DNA of 46,705 nucleotides from Verrucomicrobiota bacterium (GTDB lineage Bacteria > Verrucomicrobiota > Verrucomicrobiia > Opitutales > Opitutaceae), in NCBI GenBank assembly GCA_963205455.1, contig CAUJJL010000082.1:1-46705 (forward strand), read 5' to 3'. The notes below the pieces were generated by a model. That model saw nothing but the letters and a program-made list of their open reading frames with translations. It had not been told where the DNA came from and made no database searches. The position numbers and the translations under genes are program-made. Shown piece after piece: positions 35,062 through 43,818 of the stretch; within the stretch, counting starts at the first letter, position 1; each line of letters begins with the position of its first letter.

Positions 35062-35544
35062 ATGACACTGCGAATCGGCCACGGCTATGACATCCACCGT
35101 ACGGTCGTCGGCCGCCCGCTGGTCCTCGGCGGAGTCCGGTTCGACTGCGACTTCGGCCTCGACGGCCACAGTGACGCGGACTGCCTGACGCACGCAATCT
35201 GTGACGCCCTGCTCGGCGCCGCGGGGCTGCCCGACATCGGCCACTTTTTTCCTCCGTCGGATCCCTCCTACCGGAACATCGACTCTCAAATCCTCCTGAA
35301 ACGTGTCATCGCCGAACTCGCCTCGCGCGGCTGGCATCCCGGCAACATCGACGCGACCGTCATTGCTGAAAAACCGAAGATCCTTCCCCGGCTCGCCGAG
35401 ATGAAGGCATCGCTTGCCGCCTCGACCGCACTTCCCGTCGACGCGATCGGCGTCAAGGCCACCACGAACGAAGGCAGCGATGACATCGGACGCGGCCTGG
35501 CCATTGCCGCCCACGCGGTGGTCCTGATCCGGCGCGCATCGTGA
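35062..35544 (+). CDS. ispF: 2-C-methyl-D-erythritol 2,4-cyclodiphosphate synthase
   Basis: A 160-residue protein, the family norm, from MTLRIGHGYDIHRTV. Zinc ligands are in GHGYDIH (Asp, His) and LDGHSDADCL (His). DIGHFFPPSDPSYRNIDS and VKATTNEGSDDIGRG are the other family signatures; the last usually reads TTTEKLGF.GRGEG and is somewhat divergent here. It cyclises CDP-ME 2-phosphate. Its stop codon overlaps the start of the binding-protein gene by one base (TGATG), which links an isoprenoid gene to a peptide transporter in translation. Confidence 0.94.
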   Translation: MTLRIGHGYDIHRTVVGRPLVLGGVRFDCDFGLDGHSDADCLTHAICDALLGAAGLPDIGHFFPPSDPSYRNIDSQILLKRVIAELASRGWHPGNIDATVIAEKPKILPRLAEMKASLAASTALPVDAIGVKATTNEGSDDIGRGLAIAAHAVVLIRRAS

Positions 35545-37190
35545 TGGACCGGCGGATGTTTTTCAGGCTGCTCGGACTCGGGTTTGCCGCAGCGCTCTCG
35601 GGCCTGCTTCCCGCCTGTTCGCCCCGCGAATCTGCCGTTGAGCAGGGGAACCGATTGAAGATCCTTCACCGGGGCATTGGTCCCGACCTGGCGGACCTCG
35701 ACCCTCACCTCGCAACAGGTCCGGGCGATCACAGCGTATTGTCCGCACTTTTTGAAGGCCTGATAACGGAGGACCCAAAGGACCTGAGCCCGGCTCCCGG
35801 AGTTGCCGAACGCTGGCAGGTTTCCGCCGATGGACTCACCTACACGTTTTTTTTGCGCGGCAATGCGCGCTGGTCCAATGGCGATCCCGTCACCGCGGGG
35901 GACTTCCTGGCGTCATGGAAGCGAGTCCTGTCACCCACCCTGCAGGCCGACAATGCCAGCCTGCTTTTCCCGGTCCAGGGTGCGGAAGCCTACCATCGGG
36001 GAAAAACCGGGAACTTCCACGAAGTGGGATTTGCGGCGCCCGACTCCCGCACCGTCCGAATCACGCTTGAACGTCCGACTCCCTACTTCCTGAACCTGCT
36101 TCAGCACTGGGTCTGGTGGCCGGTGCCGGTTGCGGTTGCGCTCCTGGAAAAATACGGACCGGTTGAATCGCGCGGCAACCGCTGGGCTCGCCCGGGAACT
36201 CTCGTGGGCAATGGTCCGTTCACGCTCAAGGAATGGCGTGCCGGCCAGCGCATTGTCGTCGAAAAATCGAAGACCTACTGGGATGCGGCAAACGTCCAGC
36301 TCAACGCGATCCACTTCCATACGATCGACGACGTGAATGCCGAGGAACGCGCATTCCGCGCGGGACAGCTCCATATCACGGAGGCCCTTCCGCTGGCCAA
36401 GATCGACTCCTATAGGACAAACGCACCCGATGTGCTGAGGATCGATCCGTACCTGGGCACCTACTTCTATCGCATCAATGTCTCCCTGCCGTTCCTGAAT
36501 TCAGTCGCGGTCCGACGCGCACTTTCCCTCGCCATTGATCGCACCGCACTCGGCAGGAGTCTCCTTCACGGCGGCCAGACGCCCACAGGCACCTTCACAC
36601 CACCCGGCACGGGTGGCTATGTGCCTCCGGCCGGCATAACGAGCGACCCTGATGCCGCGCGTGCCCTGCTGGCAGAGGCGGGTTTTTCAGGAGGCAAGAA
36701 CGCCCCGCCCATCGAAATCCTCTACAACAACTCGGAGAATCATCGCGTCATCGCCGAAGCGATCCAGGAAATGTGGCGCCGCGAGTTGGGCATTGATGCC
36801 AGGTTGCACACGATGGAAAACAAGAGCGTCCTGAATGCGCGCAGCGCCGGAAACTACCAGGTCCTTCGCTCAGGATGGATCGGCGACTACAATGATCCGA
36901 TGTCCTTCCTGGCAATCTGGCGCAGCGACAGCGGAAACAACTACACCCACTGGGCAAACGCAGCCTATGACCGCCTGCTCTATGAAGCGACACGCACACC
37001 GGACGCCGCCGCCCGCCTCCAGATTCTGCAACGCGCGGAAGAACTGCTTCTCAGTGAATCGCCGCTGATTCCTCTCTATCACTACACCCATGTTTTCCTC
37101 ATTCAGCCCTCTGTCCAGGGATGGCACCCTACTCTCCTGGACCACCATCCCTACAAGCATGTCCGATTGATCGACACAGCGGCGCCATGA
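35544..37190 (+). CDS. Oligopeptide ABC transporter substrate-binding lipoprotein (first copy)
   Basis: A 548-residue SBP_bac_5 (OppA/DppA-like) protein. The N-terminus MDRRMFFRLLGLGFAAALSG then LLPAC is a lipoprotein signal, with the cysteine as the lipidation site; a twin-arginine-like DRRMFF also appears. Family segments include ADLDPHLATGPGDHSVLSALFEGL, ARWSNGDPVTAGDF, GTLVGNGPFTLKEW and RRALSLAIDR. It captures peptides in the periplasm for the permeases downstream. It is a diverged tandem copy of the next gene. A run of eight T residues (35847-35854) lies in the codons for TFFLR. Confidence 0.9.
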   Translation: MDRRMFFRLLGLGFAAALSGLLPACSPRESAVEQGNRLKILHRGIGPDLADLDPHLATGPGDHSVLSALFEGLITEDPKDLSPAPGVAERWQVSADGLTYTFFLRGNARWSNGDPVTAGDFLASWKRVLSPTLQADNASLLFPVQGAEAYHRGKTGNFHEVGFAAPDSRTVRITLERPTPYFLNLLQHWVWWPVPVAVALLEKYGPVESRGNRWARPGTLVGNGPFTLKEWRAGQRIVVEKSKTYWDAANVQLNAIHFHTIDDVNAEERAFRAGQLHITEALPLAKIDSYRTNAPDVLRIDPYLGTYFYRINVSLPFLNSVAVRRALSLAIDRTALGRSLLHGGQTPTGTFTPPGTGGYVPPAGITSDPDAARALLAEAGFSGGKNAPPIEILYNNSENHRVIAEAIQEMWRRELGIDARLHTMENKSVLNARSAGNYQVLRSGWIGDYNDPMSFLAIWRSDSGNNYTHWANAAYDRLLYEATRTPDAAARLQILQRAEELLLSESPLIPLYHYTHVFLIQPSVQGWHPTLLDHHPYKHVRLIDTAAP

Positions 37191-37203
37191 CGAACCCGCC
37201 CGC

Positions 37204-37233
37204 GCTCCTTCGATCAGGAATCGTTGAAGGAGC
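37204..37233 (+). promoter_or_regulatory. Stem-loop between the two binding-protein genes
   Basis: GCTCCTTC (37204-37211) and GAAGGAGC (37226-37233) form a perfect eight-base-pair stem around a 14-base loop, 13 bases after the first gene's stop. No T tract follows. In transporter operons such hairpins often protect the upstream message from 3' decay, which would raise the amount of the first binding protein. Confidence 0.35.
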
Positions 37234-37341
37234 ACGCCCCGGCGATACGCTTCGCTGCGCGGGATGCTGAAAAAAGAAGGACGCCATGCCGTGGATCCAT
37301 CCCGCCTTGCCCTGCAACGCCGCCCCTCTCTTGATTGCGCC

Positions 37342-39018
37342 ATGCTGAAACACTCCTGGCTTGTCATGATCCTCGGACTCCTGATCGGGAGTGGATGCAC
37401 CAAGAACAACCAAAGCGCGTCGCCTGCCTCGTATCCTGGCGGAGGCGCGACAGCCCTCAGAACAGATCTCAACTACGGAAACGGCACCGAACCCCAGGAC
37501 CTCGATCCCCAGGTTGTAACCGGTGTGCCTGAAAACAAAATCATCAATGCGCTGTTCGAAGGCCTCGTTGCCTACGGTCCAAGCGGCCAGGGCACCGTTC
37601 CCGCCGCCGCCGAAAGCTGGACCGTTTCCGATGACGGACTCGTCTACACGTTCAAGCTCCAGCCCGAGGGGAAGTGGTCGAATGGCGATCCGGTGACCGC
37701 CATGGATTTTGTCCGCTCCTACCAGCGGATGCTTGCCCCGGAATTCGCGTCGGAATACTCAAACAAGCTCTATCCGGTGGTCGGCGCCGAAGCGTTCAAT
37801 CGGGGCACGCTGAAGGATTTCTCCAAGACCGGATTCAAGGCGCTCGATGACCGCACGCTGCAGCTCACGCTCAGGCACCGCACACCGTTTCTGATCGACT
37901 CCCTGAAGCACTACGCCTGGTTTCCCGTGCCCATTGCCACGATTGAAAAGTTCGGGGGTCTTACGCGCAAGGGGACCGCATGGACGCGCCCCGGCAACCT
38001 CGTCGGCAACGGTCCGTTTGTGCTGAAGGAGTGGGCGATGCAACAGCGACTCGTCGTCGAGGCGTCACCCACCTACTGGGACCGGAAATCTGTCAAGTTG
38101 ACCCGCATCACCTTTTTCCCGACGGAAAACATCGATACGGAGGAACGCATGTTTCGCACGGGCCAGTTGGACAAGACCAATGAATTGCCGCTCGACAAGA
38201 CGGATGCCTATCGCAAGGACCCGCACAGCAATCTGAGAATCGATCCGCTGCTTGGCATCTACTACTTCCGGCTCAATACCACGAGGCCTCCACTCACGGA
38301 CAAACGCGTGCGCAAGGCACTCGCCCTCGCGATCAATCGTGAACAACTCGTTCAGCGGGTCACCAAACAGGACCAGCAGCCCGCCTATAACGCCTGTCCC
38401 CCGATGGATTCCTTCACCTCCCCGGTCCGGCTCCAGGGAGATCTGACCACGGCCCGCCAGCTTCTGGCTGATGCCGGTTTTCCTGACGGCAAGGGCATGC
38501 CGAAGCTGGAGCTTCTCTACAACACCAGCCAGAACCACCGGAAGATAGCCGAGGCCGTGCAGCAGATGTGGAAGGTCAACCTGGGCATCGATGTGACGCT
38601 CGCGAATCAGGAATGGAAGGTGTACCTCGACTCCCAGGATACGCTCAACTACGCAATCTGCCGCGCCGGCTGGATAGCTGACTATATCGATCCCAACACA
38701 TTCTTCGACGTGTGGCGGACGGGCGATGGAAACAACCGCACCGGGTTCTCCAACGCGGAATATGATCGCTTGCTCGAATCGGCGCTCAATGCGGATACCG
38801 AGGCCGAAAGAATGGCCAACTATGTGAAGATGGACGCGATCCTGATGGACGAGGTCCCCTTGATTCCCATCTATTTCTACACGCGCGCCTACGCCATCAA
38901 TCCCAACCTCCACATTCCAAGGAATCTCGTCGAGACGCCCAACTGGAAGTTCGTCTACTGGAAGCAAGCCGGAAAAGCGGGCAGCTCTGGCGCCTTGCCT
39001 TCGTCGGCAAAAAATTGA
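37342..39018 (+). CDS. Oligopeptide ABC transporter substrate-binding lipoprotein (second copy)
   Basis: A 558-residue SBP_bac_5 protein from MLKHSWLVMILGLLIGSGC, a short lipoprotein signal ending in the lipobox GSGC. It shares long stretches with the upstream copy: SNGDPVTAMDF, GNLVGNGPFVLKEW, YPVVGAEAFNRG and NAEYDRLLESA. The C-terminal tail is rich in Lys, Ser and Gly. It lies 12 bases before the permease gene, so it is the closer partner. Two binding proteins on one transporter usually widen the range of peptides taken up. Confidence 0.91.
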   Translation: MLKHSWLVMILGLLIGSGCTKNNQSASPASYPGGGATALRTDLNYGNGTEPQDLDPQVVTGVPENKIINALFEGLVAYGPSGQGTVPAAAESWTVSDDGLVYTFKLQPEGKWSNGDPVTAMDFVRSYQRMLAPEFASEYSNKLYPVVGAEAFNRGTLKDFSKTGFKALDDRTLQLTLRHRTPFLIDSLKHYAWFPVPIATIEKFGGLTRKGTAWTRPGNLVGNGPFVLKEWAMQQRLVVEASPTYWDRKSVKLTRITFFPTENIDTEERMFRTGQLDKTNELPLDKTDAYRKDPHSNLRIDPLLGIYYFRLNTTRPPLTDKRVRKALALAINREQLVQRVTKQDQQPAYNACPPMDSFTSPVRLQGDLTTARQLLADAGFPDGKGMPKLELLYNTSQNHRKIAEAVQQMWKVNLGIDVTLANQEWKVYLDSQDTLNYAICRAGWIADYIDPNTFFDVWRTGDGNNRTGFSNAEYDRLLESALNADTEAERMANYVKMDAILMDEVPLIPIYFYTRAYAINPNLHIPRNLVETPNWKFVYWKQAGKAGSSGALPSSAKN

Positions 39019-39030
39019 AGCTGTTTCCGC

Positions 39031-39951
39031 ATGTTTCGATTTTTCGCGTCGCGCTTGCTGCAGTCGGCCCTCGCGTTGCTCATCATCATCACGGCGACCT
39101 TCTTCATGCTGCGGTTCGTCCCCGGAGGGCCGTTCACCGCGGAAAAAGCCGTCACGCCTGAGATCCTGCGCAACCTGGAGGCCCACTACGGCCTGAACCA
39201 GCCGCTCTGGAAACAATACGCGGACTATCTGGGAAGCCTGCTGCGCGGGGATTTCGGTCCCTCGTTCAAGTATCCGAATCGCACGGTGAACGAAATCCTG
39301 GGCGACAAGCTGCCGGTCTCCCTCGAGCTCGGTTCGCTCTCCCTGCTGCTCGCACTGCTGATGGGGATTCCACTCGGAATCATCGCGGCAACCCGCCGAA
39401 ACTCGTGGATCGATTACTGTGCATCGACTTTCGGCATGACGGGCCTTTCCGTGCCGACCTTCGTGGTTGCACCTCTGCTGGTCCTCGCCCTCAGCATTCA
39501 CATGGGCTGGTTCAATGCGTCAGGCTGGTATTCGCCGGAAGACCGCGTGCTGCCCTCGCTCGTCCTTGGTTTTGCCTACGCCGCACCGATCTCCCGCCTG
39601 ACGCGCGGCGGCATGTTGGAAATCCTGAGTCAGGACTTCATCCGAACTGCTCGCGCAAAGGGCGCCTCCGAGTTGCGGATCATCTTCAAGCACTGCCTGC
39701 GCGGCGGACTGCTTCCCGTCGTCTCCTATCTCGGGCCGGCCATCGCTGGAATCCTTACCGGCTCCTTCGTGATCGAAACCATCTTTCAGATACCAGGCCT
39801 CGGACGGGAATTCGTGAACAGCGCGTTCAATCGCGACTATACCCTCGTGCTCGGCACAGTCATTCTCTACGCCGCGCTGATCATGGTGCTCAATCTCGCC
39901 GCGGATGTCGCGCAGGCCTGGATGAACCCCAAGGTCAGACTTGCCCGCTGA
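39031..39951 (+). CDS. oppB: Oligopeptide ABC transporter permease, OppB/DppB type
   Basis: A 306-residue membrane protein with six hydrophobic segments. It starts MFRFFASRLLQSALALLIII, typical of OppB. The EAA loop that docks the ATPase is seen as FIRTARAKGASELRIIFKHCLRGGLLPV (arginine-alanine-kinase-like G at the usual place), and PGGPF near residue 30 is characteristic of the family. It forms the channel with the next gene's product. It lies 12 bases from both neighbours, so the four transporter genes are one operon. Confidence 0.93.
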   Translation: MFRFFASRLLQSALALLIIITATFFMLRFVPGGPFTAEKAVTPEILRNLEAHYGLNQPLWKQYADYLGSLLRGDFGPSFKYPNRTVNEILGDKLPVSLELGSLSLLLALLMGIPLGIIAATRRNSWIDYCASTFGMTGLSVPTFVVAPLLVLALSIHMGWFNASGWYSPEDRVLPSLVLGFAYAAPISRLTRGGMLEILSQDFIRTARAKGASELRIIFKHCLRGGLLPVVSYLGPAIAGILTGSFVIETIFQIPGLGREFVNSAFNRDYTLVLGTVILYAALIMVLNLAADVAQAWMNPKVRLAR

Positions 39952-39963
39952 CGTCGAATCCTC

Positions 39964-40872
39964 ATGACCACGCTCGCACCTCCCGCCTCTCCAGAACAGG
40001 TCTCCACCGCCACCCCGGCGGAGCGGGGCAGTTCGCTCTGGCACGACGCCTGGTTGCGCCTGCGCAAGAACCGGCTCGCACTCTTCGGGGCCGGCGTGCT
40101 CGTACTTGTCTCAATCGCCTGCCTCGCGGGTCCCTTGTTCAGCTCCTACGGCTACGAGCAGCAGTTCCTTGAACTCGGTGCATCCGCACCGAGCTCCCAG
40201 CACTGGCTCGGCACGGATACGCTCGGACGCGATCTTCTGGTGCGCACCCTGTACGGCGGTAGAATCTCCCTCGCCGTGGGACTCGTCGCCACCCTCGTGG
40301 CGGTTACCATCGGAGTCGTCTACGGTGCAGTTGCCGGGTTCTTCGAAGGCAAGGTCGACGCCGTCATGATGCGCATTGTCGACATCATGTATTCGCTGCC
40401 GTTCACCATCTTTGTCATCCTCCTCATGGTGTTCTTCGGACGCGAGATCATCCTCCTGTTCGTAGCGATCGGCGCGGTGGAATGGCTGACCATGGCGAGG
40501 ATCGTGAGGGCGCAGGTCATGGCGGTGAAGCGGATGGAATTTGTCGAGGCCGCGCGCTCCCTGGGTTTCGGAAAAAGTCGCCTGATCTTTCGCCACATCC
40601 TGCCCAACATCGTCGGCCCAATCATCGTCTACACGACACTCACCATCCCGAGCGTGATGCTGCTTGAGGCCTTCCTCAGCTTTCTTGGACTGGGCGTGCA
40701 GGCCCCGATGAGTTCATGGGGCGTGCTGATCAAGGACGGGGCTGAGAAAATGGAGGAGTTTCCGTGGCTGCTCTATTTTCCCGGAGCGGTTTTTTCCCTG
40801 ACCCTGTTTTCCCTCAACTTCCTCGGCGATGGGCTGCGGGATGCGCTGGATGTGCGCTCCAGCAAGGACTGA
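39964..40872 (+). CDS. oppC: Oligopeptide ABC transporter permease, OppC/DppC type
   Basis: A 302-residue membrane protein. It has a longer cytoplasmic N-terminus (about 45 residues) ending LWHDAWLRLRKNRLALFGA, as in OppC, then HWLGTDTLGRDLLVRTLYGGRISL, a family signature. The EAA loop is VEAARSLGFGKSRLIFRHILPNIVGPI. The gene after it is an MsbA-like exporter, not oppD or oppF, so the ATPases must be coded elsewhere. Confidence 0.93.
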   Translation: MTTLAPPASPEQVSTATPAERGSSLWHDAWLRLRKNRLALFGAGVLVLVSIACLAGPLFSSYGYEQQFLELGASAPSSQHWLGTDTLGRDLLVRTLYGGRISLAVGLVATLVAVTIGVVYGAVAGFFEGKVDAVMMRIVDIMYSLPFTIFVILLMVFFGREIILLFVAIGAVEWLTMARIVRAQVMAVKRMEFVEAARSLGFGKSRLIFRHILPNIVGPIIVYTTLTIPSVMLLEAFLSFLGLGVQAPMSSWGVLIKDGAEKMEEFPWLLYFPGAVFSLTLFSLNFLGDGLRDALDVRSSKD

Positions 40873-40887
40873 AATCGCGGCTTCACG

Positions 40888-42639
40888 ATGCGCTCGCTGC
40901 GTAGGCTTCGTCCCCATCTTCACTACCTGAGCCTCGTGCGGGCGCAGATCGCCTGGGCAATCTTTTTCGGGATCATCTACGCCGCCGCGACAGGCATCGG
41001 CATCCCCTGGCTCACGGAGAACGTTTTTCCGCGGATCTTCACCGCCGCAGACAACCGCCTGCCTTGGGCCGACGTGATCTGGATCGCCGCCTACATTCCG
41101 GCCAACTTTCTGATCCGAGGTTTGGCGGGGTACCTGAACTCCTACCTGATCCAGTCCGCCGGGACACGCATCCTTGAGCGGTTGCGCGAGGACTATTTCC
41201 GAAAACTCCAGTTTCTACCCCTGTCCTTTGTCCAGAGCAGGCAGTCGGGCGATCTGTTGGCGCGCGGTCTTGCCGATACGTCGCAACTGCAATTCACGCT
41301 GACCCAGCTCGCCAACGATGGGATCAAGCAGCCCTTCACGCTTCTCGGCGCGCTCGGCTACCTGGCAGCCAAGGCCCTCGATGCCCACGGCGTTTCGATG
41401 ATGCTGCTCTGCCTCGCCGCGGTGCCGCTCGCCGTCTTTCCGATCCGCTACGTCGGCAAGAAAGTGGTGCGCCGCGCCCAGCAGGTTCAGGCGAGGCTTG
41501 GAGCCGTCACCGCACTTTTCTCAGAAAATCTATCCGCGGCCCGCGAAGTCAGGGCCTACGGGTTGGAACGGCGCGAAATCGGACGCTTGGCCGTCCTGTC
41601 GGAGCAGCTCTTCAAGCATCAGCTCAAGATCGTGAAGTATGCGCAGGCCCTCAGCCCCGCGATCGAGGTCATCGCCGCCCTTGGTGTGGCCGGTACCCTG
41701 CTCTTCGCCTACCATGCCCAGATTTCGAAGGACACGTTCCTCGGGATCATCACGGCGCTCTTTCTCGCCTACGAACCGGTAAAGAAGATGGGCTCGCTCA
41801 ACAACGATTTGAAACGGGCCGAGGCATCGCTCGACCGGCTTGAGGTCGTGCTGAACGAACCGGTTTCGATCGCCGACCCGAAGGATCCCGTGCCCGTGCA
41901 GCGCCTTGAAGGAAACATTGCGTTCGACTCCGTCTCGTTTGCCTACACGGAGGGAAATCCCGTCCTGACCGACATCACGACTCGAATTCCACCAGGCACC
42001 ACCTGCGCCCTGGTGGGGCCGTCCGGAGCCGGCAAGAGCACGTTCGCCAACCTGGTCCCCCGGTTCTTCGAGGTCACCTCCGGATCTGTCAGCATCGACG
42101 GAAGCGACGTGCGTTCCATGCGTCTCGCGGACCTTCGCCGAAACATCGCGATTGTTTCCCAGGAGCCGGTTCTCTTCAACGACACGATCTACAACAACCT
42201 GCTCGTCGGCCGCCCGGATGCGACCCGGGACGACGTGGTCAACGCTGCGAAGAACGCATTCGCCCACGACTTCATCACGGCCGAAAAGGAAGGCTACGAG
42301 ACGATCGTCGGCGAACGCGGGATCCGCCTCTCCGGCGGACAGAAGCAACGCATCGCGCTCGCCCGCGCCTTCCTTCGAAACGCGCCGATACTGATCCTCG
42401 ACGAGGCCACCAGCGCGCTCGACAGCGAAAGCGAGTCCTTCATCCAACGCGCACTCCAGAAGCTCGTCGCCGGAAAAACCGTGCTGATCATCGCCCACCG
42501 GTTTTCGACGATTCGCGACGCATCCATGATTCTCGTTTTCGAAAATGGCCGGCTCGTCGCCAGCGGCGACCACGCTGCGCTGTACGCCGGCAATCCGCTC
42601 TACCGCTCCCTCTACGACGGCCAGGCGGGCCGCCCCTAG
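40888..42639 (+). CDS. MsbA-like ABC exporter
   Basis: A 583-residue half-transporter with an N-terminal six-helix membrane domain and a C-terminal ATPase. The nucleotide-binding motifs are complete: Walker A GPSGAGKST, Q-loop VSQEPVLF, signature LSGGQKQRIALARA, Walker B ILILDEATSALD and the H-loop IAHRFS. The coupling of domains matches MsbA and related lipid or lipid A flippases, which work as homodimers in the inner membrane. It starts 15 bases after oppC and is followed by two glycosyltransferases, so moving lipid A-core across the membrane is the best guess. A multidrug exporter is possible. Confidence 0.88.
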   Translation: MRSLRRLRPHLHYLSLVRAQIAWAIFFGIIYAAATGIGIPWLTENVFPRIFTAADNRLPWADVIWIAAYIPANFLIRGLAGYLNSYLIQSAGTRILERLREDYFRKLQFLPLSFVQSRQSGDLLARGLADTSQLQFTLTQLANDGIKQPFTLLGALGYLAAKALDAHGVSMMLLCLAAVPLAVFPIRYVGKKVVRRAQQVQARLGAVTALFSENLSAAREVRAYGLERREIGRLAVLSEQLFKHQLKIVKYAQALSPAIEVIAALGVAGTLLFAYHAQISKDTFLGIITALFLAYEPVKKMGSLNNDLKRAEASLDRLEVVLNEPVSIADPKDPVPVQRLEGNIAFDSVSFAYTEGNPVLTDITTRIPPGTTCALVGPSGAGKSTFANLVPRFFEVTSGSVSIDGSDVRSMRLADLRRNIAIVSQEPVLFNDTIYNNLLVGRPDATRDDVVNAAKNAFAHDFITAEKEGYETIVGERGIRLSGGQKQRIALARAFLRNAPILILDEATSALDSESESFIQRALQKLVAGKTVLIIAHRFSTIRDASMILVFENGRLVASGDHAALYAGNPLYRSLYDGQAGRP

Positions 42640-42676
42640 CGGTGCCCTGATCTCTGCGGCACTCCCGACGCAGCCC

Positions 42677-43750
42677 ATGGGTGACGCCCTCTCACAACGC
42701 GTATCCGGAAGTGTGATACGAATCCTTGTCATTCGACGCCGCTACCTGGGCGACATCGTCCTCCTCGGGACGACCATCGCAAACCTCCACCGGCACTGGC
42801 CGGAGGCGAGCATTTCCCTTCTGGTCGATCGCGCGTATCAGGATGTCCCGCGATTGATCCCACATGTCAGCGGCACGATCGTCATGCCGGCAAAGGCGAC
42901 CGAGTGGCCGGGCTTCCTGCTTCGGATTCGCCGACAACGATTCACGCACGTCTTCGATTTCGACAATACCGAGCGCACGGTTGCCGCCGTTGTCGCGACA
43001 GGTGCACCCTTCCGCACCACATACGACCGCGAAGACCGCAAGACGCGATTTCCAAGCGCCTACACCTGCTTTGCCCGGCATTCGAGGGACGCCTGCGAAT
43101 CGCGGCCGGCCATCGATACCTACCATCTGCTGCTGCAGTCCGCGGGGATTCCCACGCCCTTGAATGAACTCCAGCTCATCACGGGAGTAGCCGCGCGAGC
43201 ACAGGCGCTGCGATTGATCTCCGGGCCGTCCCGCAAGGTGCTCATCCATCCCGGAACCCGCAGCCGGTTCCGCCTTTGGCCGACCGAGCGCTTTGCGGCG
43301 CTGATCGACAGGATTCAAGACGAACTGGACGCCCAGGTTTTCCTCGTAGGCGGCCCGACTGATCTCGCCACGGTCCGCACGATTCGTGAACAGGCAAAGA
43401 CCCATGTCATTGTTCTTCGGCAGACATTCTCCGTGGAGGAATTCGCTGCCCTCGTGGCACAATGTCATCTGTTTGTCTGTCATGATAGCGGACCCATGCA
43501 TATCGCCGCAGCAGTCGGGACCCGGGTGGTCGCACTTTTCGGCTCACAAAATGCCGCAATCTGGAGACCTCACGGCCCCGGCCATATCGCCTTGCAAACC
43601 GATCTTCCCTGCACGTGTTTCCCAGCGGGACAGTTGCCATCAACCTGCGTTCCTCATGACGCCTATCGCTCGTACTGCGTGCGAAAACTGTCCGTTGAGC
43701 AGGTATTTGACGCAGTAAAGTCGCAACTCGGCGGCATCCGAGTGACGTGA
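42677..43750 (+). CDS. Glycosyltransferase family 9 (heptosyltransferase-like)
   Basis: A 357-residue protein starting MGDALSQRVSGSVIRILVIR. The GT9 pattern is visible: ILVIRRRYLGDIVLLGTTIANL at the N-terminus, KVLIHPGTRSRFRLWPTERFAALID in the middle and FVCHDSGPMHIAAAVGTRVVALFGSQ at the end, the donor-binding motif. The family adds heptose or similar sugars to the lipopolysaccharide inner core in the cytoplasm. It lies 38 bases after the MsbA-like exporter and before a WaaE-like enzyme, which supports a role in core assembly. The exact sugar is not known. Confidence 0.88.
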   Translation: MGDALSQRVSGSVIRILVIRRRYLGDIVLLGTTIANLHRHWPEASISLLVDRAYQDVPRLIPHVSGTIVMPAKATEWPGFLLRIRRQRFTHVFDFDNTERTVAAVVATGAPFRTTYDREDRKTRFPSAYTCFARHSRDACESRPAIDTYHLLLQSAGIPTPLNELQLITGVAARAQALRLISGPSRKVLIHPGTRSRFRLWPTERFAALIDRIQDELDAQVFLVGGPTDLATVRTIREQAKTHVIVLRQTFSVEEFAALVAQCHLFVCHDSGPMHIAAAVGTRVVALFGSQNAAIWRPHGPGHIALQTDLPCTCFPAGQLPSTCVPHDAYRSYCVRKLSVEQVFDAVKSQLGGIRVT

Positions 43751-43753
43751 AAT

Positions 43754-43767
43754 TTCAAGCGCTTGAA
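43754..43767. repeat. 14-base perfect palindrome TTCAAGCGCTTGAA
   Basis: A perfect palindrome lies just after the GT9 stop codon, in the 68-base gap before the GT2 gene. It could bind a dimeric regulator. As RNA it is a self-complementary sequence with almost no loop, so a terminator is less likely. Confidence 0.4.
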
Positions 43768-43818
43768 TGACTCGTTGCAGGTTGCGGAAACGTACTTCTT
43801 GCACAAATCAAAGCCTAT

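Noticed and set aside
38065..39501. 478-residue antisense open frame under the binding protein and oppB
   Set aside because: It spans two clear genes on the other strand and shows no domain; a product of GC-rich codon bias.
41530..42732. 400-residue antisense open frame under the MsbA-like exporter
   Set aside because: The exporter has all ABC motifs on the plus strand; the antisense frame is a shadow.
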